64,000 bases of DNA. It comes from Ligula intestinalis. Its lineage: Eukaryota > Platyhelminthes > Cestoda > Diphyllobothriidea > Diphyllobothriidae. The DNA is taken from positions 10,611,002-10,675,001 of the forward strand of contig JAYGXS010000006.1 of NCBI GenBank assembly GCA_036362985.1, in the 5' to 3' direction. How positions within the stretch are numbered: the first letter of the stretch is position 1; each line of letters starts with the position of its first letter. The position numbers were made by a program, and so were the translations under genes. Below, piece by piece: positions 55,557-64,000 of this stretch. The notes under the pieces are model-generated. The model did no database searches, was not told the DNA's origin, and was given only the letters and a program-made list of their open reading frames with translations.

Positions 55557-56573
55557 TACTGGCAGGTGGCCTCATTTTCCGAGTGAGAACGTCTAGCGTA
55601 AGTGCACGACTGAACGCATTTCATAGCATCCGGGGCGAAAGTACGGTGGTACCACCAGACTTTGTCGTCTGAACGCTCTTTTGAATAAGGGCCATTGCGG
55701 TTTGTAAAAGGACGAATGGTTTGTAACCGGTTGAGTCTAGAACACATTTTGCTCATTTGAGAGCCCAATTACCTGACAGCATCTTTAAGATCCTGCACTT
55801 CGTCGTCTCTGTTGGCCGAAACCTCATGAAACGATTGGGAGGGTAAACAGTGATGCGGTGAGGATGGACCACACGATTTGGTCAACTTTCTTTGTGTACG
55901 ACTATCAGGTTGACGATCAGATCGTGACATGGAAACCTGGGGGAGTGCATGACTAGGCATTGACGTTGATGTTCGATGTACAGACTACGAAATAGCACCG
56001 GGGTAACACTGCTGAATGCGATCAGCATGCTCCGCGAGTTTGGTAAGCGGTGCAGTTTCATCTAATAGAGCAAGGACTTGTTGCATTGGATGGGGCAGTT
56101 TATCCATGCAGATGCGGCGGAAAATAGAATCGACTAAAGTGCGACCAGCAAGCAAGTGACGCATGTGGCACATCAGGGCAAGGGGCGCCTGATCACCTAT
56201 CTCCACATTGTTGAAGAGCTGTTGCAGCTTAATATCGGCAGACTGTGCCGTGCGTTGAAGGATAGCTTGTTTTAAGCTAGAATAAGGTCTATGCCTAGGA
56301 AAAGGATCAATGAGATCCTGAAATGCAAGGACGCCATCGAAGGTAAGTACTCAACGACGTACGAGTAACGCGAACGCTTGATAAAAATATGACGTGAGGT
56401 GAAAACGGCTAAGATGAGTTTAAACCAGAATATATGGTCTAAACCTCGTACTGAGGTAGCTTAATGGAAATTTGAAGTACATGAAGTTCATCTAGATTGA
56501 CTGATGCGTACGACTTGGTGGAAGCAGAATCGTCTAAATCGGCTTCACGAAAATATTGATCTTCTTCAGCCAT
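55556..56573 (-). pseudogene. gypsy-2 gag
   Basis: ATG at 56,573 opens MAEEDQYFREADLDD, a typical acidic start; an upstream in-frame ATG at 56,636 adds a non-conserved hydrophobic leader. The capsid core continues with AFQDLIDPFPRHRPYSSLKQ and LMCHMRHLLAGRTLVDSIFR, LPHPMQQVLALL. Near 55,660 a knuckle-like block reads WWYHRTFAPDAMKCVQSC, where the first cysteine of the usual LCWYH-type motif is Trp. Shifts near 56,440, 55,985 and 55,770. Confidence 0.75.
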
Positions 56574-56649
56574 GTTTAAAAAACTTGTGAACGGCAAAAT
56601 CGAACGTGAAAAACAGGTGAATAGAATAAATAACAAGACTTGGACAACA

Positions 56650-57212
56650 GTAAAACATGGTCACTAAATTTTAAGTTGAAATGCCTCTACAAATAATCCG
56701 AACAGCAAAGTGAAATCCGATGAAAAACTTTCTAGCATAGAGCTTACTTCTAGTGACTAATCTACCAGACTACACTAATGGAGAAAGGGGGTAAAAACAG
56801 TATATGAGAATGGCAATGAATATTGTGAATGATACGAATCGCTCATATCCTCCATTATCCTTGTCAACAGTAGCCACGACATTGAATTTCCACAGGAGGG
56901 GACTTTGAAGGTCTGGGTCGCAATTAGTCAAACTGCACTCGGGAGAGTTCAGAGGGATCTCGTTCCTTAGTAGACGTTAGTTAATCCTAAGCCCGGGAAT
57001 AATCACCAGAGAAAGGTGTCGCTGAAGGACGAAGAAAACAGCGGCCGGTGTGGTGGAAATATCTGCAGAAGTGCAGTGGTGTGAGCAACGTGTGCGAGAT
57101 GTCAGCACGCCTTCTGAAAACTAAACTGGATTTTCACGCAGCTTGTGTTAAGATAAAATTCACTACTTTTAGTAAATTTGAACAACGTATAGGGTAGGCT
57201 AAAGGCCTACAA
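56650..57212 (-). repeat. gypsy-2 5' LTR
   Basis: Partner of 40,669-41,193. The outer end is GGCCTACA (57,205-57,212). The inner boundary toward gag is approximate, because the two LTRs have diverged by indels there. Also homologous to the solo LTR at 59,017-59,533. Confidence 0.75.
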
Positions 57213-58665
57213 GCCTTTTGATTGTGCTGACGATTATCGGGAAACAGTCAAAAACCTTGAATGCCCACTTGATGGCGTACAACATTACAGTTGCAGTTTA
57301 AGCCGCCTAACAACATTGTGTCGAAGGTTTGAGGTTGTCTGTATTTATGGTTCCTGGAGTAGGATTCCATTCAGATGGTAGGGTCGCGCATCAAAGACCA
57401 AATTTCGATTTCCCAGATGCAGCAGTGTGCATTTGTTCAAATTGAACGACAGGAGCCATCTATGCGACCAATTGTCTAATCGACAAAGATTTTCCTGTAA
57501 GCTATCTTCATCCGAAGCACACTTGATGCCCTTCCATATTTTTACATCATGTGCAAACATGGTACAACTGCAAACCAATTTGTGTACACAATCATTAACG
57601 AACAAGAAAAAGAGGATGGGTCCGAGTACTGAACCTTCAGGGACTCCGCAGTCGATGAATGTCGGCCTTGATCGTTTTCGTCCTACACACACCGTTTGGA
57701 AACGATCTGCGGGTTGATTCTTAATCCACGTAAGAAATCTACCACCGATAGCAATCAGTGTCAACTCCTGCAAGAGACGTTGGTGGGGAACACTGTCGAA
57801 GGCCTTCCGGAAATCAATGTAGGCAGAATGTTCGGTTTGTTTGAATCAATTGCCCTTGTCCAGCTTTGCGTCGTGTAGAGCAAGTTTGTTACACATGACC
57901 TACCACTGCGAAAGCCATATTGCGCATTCGACAAAATATTGTTTTTCACAATACATCATCAACTGCTTTTTGATGATCTTTTCCATAACTTTGCATAATA
58001 TAGAGGTCAGACTCACGGGTCTGTAGTTGTTCGCAGATACACGACTACCGCTTTTGTAAAGTGGTGTATAATGCGCAGTTTTCCAACCCAGGGGAAGTAC
58101 TTTTAGTATCAAACGATGTCTGGTACATCATTAAAAGCGGTTAAGCCAGCTCTCTAGCAAGCTCCTTGAGCAATTTCACAGGAATCTCCCTTGGACCCGA
58201 AAATTTGCATTCCTTCAAGCTTTTTAGTTCATCGAAAATCGTCTCTTCTCCAAACAAATATACTCAATATTTGCTGCTCCCGCGACCTCGTCAACAGTTG
58301 CGACGAAGGCAGTTTTGATGGTGAAAATCGACTGAAAGAACTCAAAAAAATGTTCGGCTTCGTTTTTACAGTTGGAGATTTCGAGACCATGATCATTTTG
58401 CATAACACAAATCGGGTTCCTGTTGCGTGCGCTTTTCCTTAAATAACTGTAAAGCACCTTTCGATTATTGACAGCTCGACAAATTAAATCGCCCTCAAAG
58501 TCCCGTCATCCTTTATAAACCATGTTTACCTTGTTACGCTGGATTTTGTACTGTTTAAGAGCTACATTGCAGCTTTTGTTGCGAAACTTCTTCATTAGCT
58601 TTCCTTTTTAATCAATCTCTCTTTTGAGATCTCTTTTCATCCATTGAGGTTGGCTTGATATTTTG
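57213..58665 (-). pseudogene. group II CR1 ORF2, 5' part (right of gypsy-2)
   Basis: Minus-strand RT: TPLYKSGSRVSANNYRPVSL, QYGFRSGRSC, then the 142-codon frame 57,345-57,773 with DCGVPEGSVLGPILFFLFVN. The active site is MFAHDVKIW, where FADD has become FAHD. The thumb follows to the gypsy-2 LTR at 57,212. Continues at 40,170-40,668. The linker (58,224-58,665) is open in part (77 codons). The endonuclease is absent. Confidence 0.8.
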
Positions 58666-58679
58666 GGCACTGAATATCA

Positions 58680-60900
58680 TTTTTTTAACTGGTCTCAGTT
58701 AACTGCTCCCCAACGAGGGATCAGCACATATTAGATTTAATTTTCACAAAAGAAAATTCCCCGTTTTCGTTGACTACGATCAGAACCTCTTCCAAAGTCA
58801 CTATACATAAATCCATTGTTGTCTTCCACTTGCTTTTACGAAAATGGCCAGCACCGTTCGTATCTATCATGTGTTCGACCTAGCTGATATAAATTTAATG
58901 GACTCACTAGACTGATAGGAGCTTTCCTTCAAGAACAGTGTAACAATTCTCCGTGACTTAATGATGGCAATTTCAAATAGCATTTCGGAATTTGTGCCGA
59001 TAAAAAATGTTGAGCCTGTGGGATCTTGGCTCTACTTGTGCGTTGTTGAAGTTTATCAATAACCAATTTTGTTTAAACTCCAATAAAAAACACAAACACA
59101 CTTTCGGTTTTGACGCGCGCCAGCAACTGTCATGCTAAATACTCTCCACAGCTCAATTCTCTCCTCACCTGCCGCTGTTTATTTTGCCCTTCAACGACGC
59201 CTCTCTGGTGATCATCCTCGGGCTCAGAAGAATCCGGGAACAATTTGCAAACGAGATTTCCCTCAAGCGCGGCCCAACAAACTTGGATTCCGATCTTCAC
59301 GGAGTCGTACTTTGGCATGTCGACTGCTTGCCTACTACCGGCTAGGACCGTGAAGGATCTAAGTGAGTTGTATCATTTCTCATCTTCCTCGTCATCCTCA
59401 TATACCGGTTTTTACAATTTTTCCACTAGAATAGTCTGGTAAATCACTTACTAGCTGTTAAACTACCTAAGAACGATTTCCATTGTGTATTTGCCAAGAA
59501 TTTTGTATAATTGTAGTGACATAGCCCCTACAAGCCTTATACTTTGGACGCCACCATTCCTCACTTTTATTTTGCCTAGACTAAAGAAATTGCAAAGTGA
59601 GCTGAAAGATCAGTCTACCAGTTTATTAATTGTGCACCACAGAATCGCAGAGACTTTAGAATAAGCATCTAAGATACGTCTTGCATGTGAAAATCAGAGA
59701 GCATCCTGCACACTCAGTGAGTTTAACTCTGCAAAATCTATTGCCCAGCTGTTCCGCCGTTGGTCCCTCTGCTAAATGAGGTCAAAAAATACCCTTTACG
59801 AAATGATGATAAATCTTCTGTGCTGGATGAGTTTGACAAGGCTGAATTGTTTTATGCATTCTTTGCAAAGCACCTTACGACGGAATCTTAACCGGTGCCA
59901 TCGTATCAGCCATGCTTTGTCAATACTATCCGTACCATAGATTTCTACATAGAAGTAAGCCGTAAGCACATTACCCGTCTGAAAATTCCCCCCCTTCCTC
60001 TAGAACTGACGGTATTTCAAACTTGCTTATCAAGAGAGAGTTGAGCTTCCCCGTTTGCTAAATCATCTTTTCTCAGACTATCTTCGTCGCAGTTTCTTTC
60101 TTGACTCATGGAAGCCATTTATTTTTCTTCAGTCTTCAAGTCAGGATCTCGTTTAGACGTAAATAACTACCGAGGTGTTCATAAAACCCCGGCCCTAGCC
60201 AAACTTTTTGAAAATATCAATTTTAATAAAATTCTCGATTTGTGTAGAAAATAATCTATAAAACGCCTCACTGCATGGATTTCTACATGAAAGATCATGC
60301 GAAACCTGCCACTTGGCATTACTCACCACAATACTTCACTTCGTAATGAACAGTACTCGGTCACTGTGATCTGCCAAGGTGCCGCACCAGCGTCTTTTAG
60401 TGAAAGTGGAAGCCCTAGGCATTGGGCCTACTCTCCTTGATTTTATTGCCTCCTACCTGTCTAACTGCAGCCAGAAGGTCTTAGTAGGCAATGGTTACTG
60501 GACGCCTTAGCCGATCACGATTAGCGTTATTCAAGGCACGGTTTTAGGTTTCCTCCTTTTCATTCTTTGCATTAATAAAATTTCAACAGTGCTAAATAAC
60601 ACAGAACATTTTATTTATGCTGATGAACTTAAGTTTATTTACTCATTTTTCTAGGGATACGGCCAGTAGTTGCGTTGATCAAGTTTACGCAGACTTGCGT
60701 ACCCTCTTGAGTTGGGGTGCCACATGGCAGATGGAATTTTCTCCATCAAAATGTAGTTTTGGTCCTGCAAAGCTTCCTGGACTCATTATCTTCCGAAATT
60801 GTCCATTGTGAGAACGATCTACGATAAAGGATTTGGATCTCACTTACACGAATAAGCTTGCATTATCACCTCACGCAGCTCAATTTTCTGCCAAAGCCAA
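58680..60900 (+). pseudogene. group Ia ORF2 relic (58.7-60.9 kb)
   Basis: Heavily broken. Readable blocks include the region before the NVEP site of LTR insertion, a KAELFYAFFAKHLTTES block (59,840), VFKSGSRLDVNNYRGVHKT (60,135-60,190), and a Tyr-Ala-Asp-Glu version of the active site (YADE for YADD) near 60,620. SSCVDQVYADLRTLLSWGAT (60,665-60,725) and the following MEFSPSKCSF are open. Many stops and shifts. Confidence 0.7.
59017..59533 (+). repeat. solo LTR of the gypsy-2 family
   Basis: 517 bp beginning TGTGGGATC and ending CCCCTACA, flanked by AGCC on both sides (59,013-59,016 and 59,534-59,537). Homologous to the gypsy-2 LTRs in the opposite orientation (CGTTGTT near the start, CCGCTGTTT and TCTCTGGTGATCATCC inside). 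No internal gypsy sequence is present, so it is a product of LTR-LTR recombination. The CR1 frame around it closes up if the LTR and one AGCC are disregarded. Confidence 0.85.
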
Positions 60901-61356
60901 AGCCTCTGCAGAGTCAAGCATCACTTCCAAGGGCTGCGAATTCTTCTCCGTTTTTTCAACCTTCGCTGTGGTCTTTGGCTCTGGAATCTGGTGGGTCGCA
61001 ACTCGATGATGTTGCCTTGACTTCTACTGCCTTTTCCTGTCTTCCGGATGACCCCTTCTTAACTCAACGATAGATTATTTTTCCCATGACCATACAAGTC
61101 CCGAACCCTCAACATCAGGTCCCAAACTAACCACATCAAACCCTTTTACCTATTAAGGCAGTTTTTTCTCCTAAAGTTTTTTTGAACTCGGTGGCCCGCT
61201 GAACTCATCCGCCGATCTAGGAGTTTTTTTACTGCCGATGACAATTATTTTATAAGAGTTCACTGCTTATCATCATCATTTTTATTTTCACGATAGCACA
61301 AAGTTTGTAACGACAGGGCCCCTCTGGCCTTAAATATACAAATAATTATTATATGT

Positions 61357-62935
61357 GGGTTTATATCGCATAATTGTTTTCATTCCAGAAATGAAGTTTA
61401 AACTATGCCACATGGTTATTCTCCATATTCTTCCTCTGCATTAATATCTTCCTCGAAATTAGGCTGTCGTCTAACTTAGCAGTCTTTAAATTCAAATTAC
61501 GTAAACACTTGCGTACGGAAGATATAAGGTGTTTGTTATCCGTCTCCATCCCAAACACAACTTTTGGAATTTGAAAATGATCCTCGTGGTATTTGAGATG
61601 ATTATATTTATATTACATTGTTTTCCATATATTTCATTTTTTTCCTCTGAAGAGTGATATTTGCAAGAGTGTTTCGTCCCCATCTCTGTCCAGTTATGTT
61701 TGCCGTTTTCCTTCCACCGTTTAACAAACCTGACGATGGGCTTAATGGTCTATAGTGATGCTCACGGTGATTCTGCTAATTTCGCCAGCTCGTCGCTGGA
61801 CTCCGCAGTCCACAAGGTAGCATCTCTGGCGTTTCAGTGATGATCACGTGACCTCCACAATTCCCCCATCTTCTCCACCCTGTTGTCCGCGATGGCCTCC
61901 TCCGGTCTCACCTTCCTGATGGCTGATCATGAAGCCAGTCGGGTTGTGTTACAGTGGTGAACGACAGCCTCTGCTGCTTTATGGTTTCTCCAATTGACAA
62001 AAAGCCTTTCCAACCTTCATGCGTTCTAATCAACAGTCCTGTCTCATTGCATTACAACCAGTCCTATCAACCGACCTCCTTAATTCGGCAGGAGCATTTT
62101 TTTCTCATCCTTTTTTTTCTTTTTTAACAGGGTCCCCTGAAGTCAGGCCCATTTTTATGGTAGGAGTTTTTTTCACTGCTGCCTCCTTAGTTCACCATGC
62201 GTTTCAGCGAGTGTTTACTACTATTTTAAAGCAACGATATGTTGGTGGGTATGAATTTTATCTGACAAAACTTCCTAACGCTCCCGCTGCCTATGTGGTT
62301 GTTCGAGGATAGCAGCGTTTATCAACATTGTTTTTATTTTTCCACAGCTCAAATTTTGCAATGACGAGGCCCTTTTGGCCTAAAATATAACATTTATTTA
62401 TTTACGCTAGAATACTGCTGTCCACTTTTTTGTCTTATGAACCAGAATGACCGTCGTAAGATTGAACATGTTCAGCAAGTTTTCACTCGAATAATATTTT
62501 CCAATTCTGGGTCTGGATTTTCTTATACAGATAGATGTCAGTGAGCAAACATTAAATTTCTTTGGGTAAGAAGACTCGAAGCTGATAAATGCTTTCTGTT
62601 TCACGTTAAAAATAGTCCTAATCTCCCACAAATTAAAGGTCTTATACCTGTCGACCGACCTTACGTCACTCGTTAATCTTCCATGATAATTATACCACCC
62701 CGTAGCTCCACATCCAACTGTTCTCGCTTTTTTACCTCCAAATATGCTTTTTGTGGAACAATCTGCTTCTCGAAATTAGGTTTTCTAATAAATTATCGAT
62801 TTTCAAAAGCAATTTGCGCAATCACTTAAATTTGGAGGAAATTTTGTCCTTACTGTCTGTTTTTTTTTCAAATACGCGATTTGCAGATTTCGAAAAGGGT
62901 CCTCCTGGCATTTGAAGCTGTTCCCAGGATGGTTG
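61357..62935 (+). mobile_element. group Ia CR1 fragment with a nested 3' end
   Basis: Begins with RT thumb sequence (SHNFxxQEM-like, 61,365-61,440), is interrupted by a group Ib 3' end (61,441-62,405), and resumes at a LEYCCPLF-type block. It then has DRRKIEHVQQVFTRIIF, FLWVRRLEAD and the C-terminal domain to about 62,890. It ends in a GGATGGTTG motif near 62,930 without a tail. The beginning abuts the tail of the previous Ia copy. Confidence 0.7.
61441..62405 (+). mobile_element. group Ib CR1 3' end nested in a group Ia copy
   Basis: Starts with the last RT residues (EIRLSSNLAVFKFKLRKHL) and covers the complete Ib 3' UTR (GTTTCGTCC, GACTCCGCAGTCCACAAG, GACGATATGTTGG-like, GAGGCCCTTTTGGCCTAAAA) to a TTTATTTATTTA tail at 62,392-62,405. 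A 5'-truncated insertion whose host reads through on either side. Confidence 0.8.
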
Positions 62936-63120
62936 ATTTGATGTTGGTGTGCTACTATTGCTATGGTTCACATGCTTAGAGCATTGCAGTTTTAGTGGTG
63001 TAATGAGCAAAGCTTTTTGGGTAGGTAGGCTAACTGGAGTGGAAGTCAGGTTTCCGTTTGACCTTGATGGAATTTGCATGGATTTTGTAGGACGTGCATG
63101 GCTCTTTGTGGGTACTGGCA
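62936..63120. other. unassigned spacer
   Basis: Short stretch between two CR1 relics. The minus strand reads as a Ser/Thr/Pro-rich frame (VSLPTQKALLITPLK) continuous with the ORF at 62,822-63,079, but the ATG and motifs are not convincing. It may be ORF1-linker-like material or chance. Confidence 0.35.
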
Positions 63121-64000
63121 GAGTTTTAAGTCACTTTATTAAGGGAAGAAGGCTTTCGCCCTTGAGCTCCCTATTCATAACCAAAATCGCATAATAGGTC
63201 CACCGTAACAATAGTACATAATACAAAGGTAAAAATGTAGGCTTAACATCAGCGATAAGTGTGAGCCAGTTGCGAGGTGCTGCTACTGACACTTTGTTCA
63301 TTATATCCACCACAGTTTCTCAGCAAATGAGAATCAAGTTTGTGTTTAAAAATATCAACAGTATCTGAGAGGACTACATATTCCGGGATTCCATTCCACG
63401 CTCAAATGACCCTCTGAGAGAAAGTGTTTCGTCGAACCTCGATACGGGCCGGTTTCCTCTGTAGTTTAAAAAGATGACCTCGCAAATGGTCTGTCCGAGC
63501 CAATTAGAAGAAATCATAAAATTCTAGGGCACAGTCTTGGCCTCTAACAATATGGTTGGTTTGTTTGAGGTTCCCGCGGAGTTGCGTATAATTGAGAGGG
63601 AAAAGATCAAGTTCGGTCAGTCTGTCTTAATAAGGCATATGACCAAGATTCTTGATCATCTACGTAGTCCTCACCTGCACTCGTTCCGGGTGCAGGTAAT
63701 CCTTCTTAAACCACGGACGCCAGGCCTGGACAGCATACTCCAAGTTGGACCGAACAAACGCTCCGTAGGTTTTCCTGAAGAGCTCCTTGTCAATGTTGAC
63801 GAATCCCCGCCTAATCGCAATCAGCACCTGTGTTGCCTGTTTAGCTGCCTTTATATACTGAGTAGATGGTTTAACTGAGGAATGAATTAGAACACCGAGA
63901 TCCCTTTTTTCGATCATATTTGAAAGCGGGTGCCCTTCGAGGAGGTATTGGAAGGAATCGTTCTCCTCATCAGTCCTTCTAGTACGGAGTCTTAAATCCA
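63121..64000 (-). mobile_element. group II CR1 (minus), running off the window
   Basis: The 3' end is at TTTTAAGTCACTTTATTAAG (63,125-63,144), the same end as at 48.26 kb. The C-terminal RT domain reads leftwards from the window edge: EKRDLGVLIHSSVKPS, RRGFVNIDKELFRKTYGAF, QAWRPWFKKDYLHPE (open 85 codons, 63,660-63,917). Further down come FPLNYTQLRG, AWNGIPEYVVLSDTVDIFKH and SVAAPRNWLTLIADV in shifted frames. The catalytic part lies outside. Confidence 0.8.

Larger units (their letters stand above)
40669..57212 (-). mobile_element. gypsy-2: Ty3/gypsy element carrying nested insertions
   Basis: Minus-strand LTR retrotransposon. LTRs are at 56,650-57,212 (5') and 40,669-41,193 (3'). Between them lie gag (56,573-55,560), protease (55,556-55,290), RT (49,530-48,530), RNase H (43,145-42,700), integrase (42,258-41,854) and a C-terminal tail (41,600-41,400). 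CR1-H separates protease from RT, and a CR1 composite separates RT from RNase H. Flanking target bases are GGCC on the left and AGCC on the right, a plausible 4-bp duplication with one mismatch. Without the insertions the element would be about 5.4 kb, a normal gypsy size. Confidence 0.85.
58666..61356 (+). mobile_element. CR1-like retrotransposon, group Ia, with solo LTR inside
   Basis: Plus-strand relic: endonuclease C-terminus (58,670-59,016), solo LTR (59,017-59,533), then linker, RT and 3' UTR (59,534-61,356), ending CCTCTGGCCTTAAATATACA and an AAT-rich tail. Closely parallel to the minus-strand copy at 3.7-6.5 kb, including its whole 3' UTR. It is joined on the left to the group II element. 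Confidence 0.75.

Overview
This window is transposon-dense, non-coding-type DNA from an animal genome. I found no intact host gene, rRNA, functional tRNA or CRISPR array. The mix of CR1/Jockey-type non-LTR elements (AP endonuclease plus reverse transcriptase), Ty3/gypsy LTR elements and Penelope-like elements (PLEs) with GIY-YIG domains fits an invertebrate. From general familiarity with such repeat mixtures I lean to a flatworm, possibly a tapeworm, but no host gene confirms it. Almost every coding region carries stops, frameshifts or deletions, so the ORFs are relics.

Layout. 1-0.9 kb: dispersed and tandem repeats with tRNA-Ser-like segments. 1-3.7 kb: a PLE relic joined to a CR1 group II relic. 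3.7-6.5 kb: CR1 group I on the minus strand. 6.7-8.1 kb: PLE with GIY-YIG. 8.26-12.78 kb: gypsy-1 on the minus strand, with both LTRs, a CCTT target duplication and a polypurine tract. 13.3-14.2 kb: PLE relic, followed by an unrecognised minus-strand reading frame. 14.8-18.1 kb: CR1 group I (+). 18.1-18.9 kb: head-to-head PLE fragments. 18.9-26 kb: a group I element (-) split by a group III element (+). 27.8-32 kb: another group I element (-) with ORF1 and ORF2. 33-35 kb: inverted and tandem PLE modules. 36-40.2 kb: a degenerate satellite of about 150 bp mixed with group II CR1 fragments.

The centre, 40.2-58.7 kb, is a nest. A minus-strand CR1 group II element is interrupted by gypsy-2 (40,669-57,212). 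Gypsy-2 is in turn interrupted by a plus-strand group II CR1 (about 43.2-47.6 kb), which contains a group I 3'-end fragment. Gypsy-2 also holds a near-complete minus-strand group I CR1 (about 49.5-55.3 kb). Coding frames of the older elements resume on either side of the younger ones, so the order of insertion can be read. 58.7-64 kb: two further group I copies (+), one with a solo gypsy-2-type LTR and one with a nested 3' end, then a group II copy (-) running off the window.

Group names are mine. Group I: ORF2 with YADD-type RT, in subgroups Ia (3.7-6.5, 58.7-61.4, 61.4-62.9 kb), Ib (14.8-18.1, 49.5-55.3 kb and several 3' ends) and Ic (18.9-26, 27.8-32 kb). Group II: ORF2 with FADD-type RT. 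Group III: a single C-terminal copy. The most notable item is the ORF1 of group I. Three copies share an N-terminal block, an RRM/CTD-like block and a Pro/Phe-rich tail that runs directly into ORF2 with a stop/start overlap.
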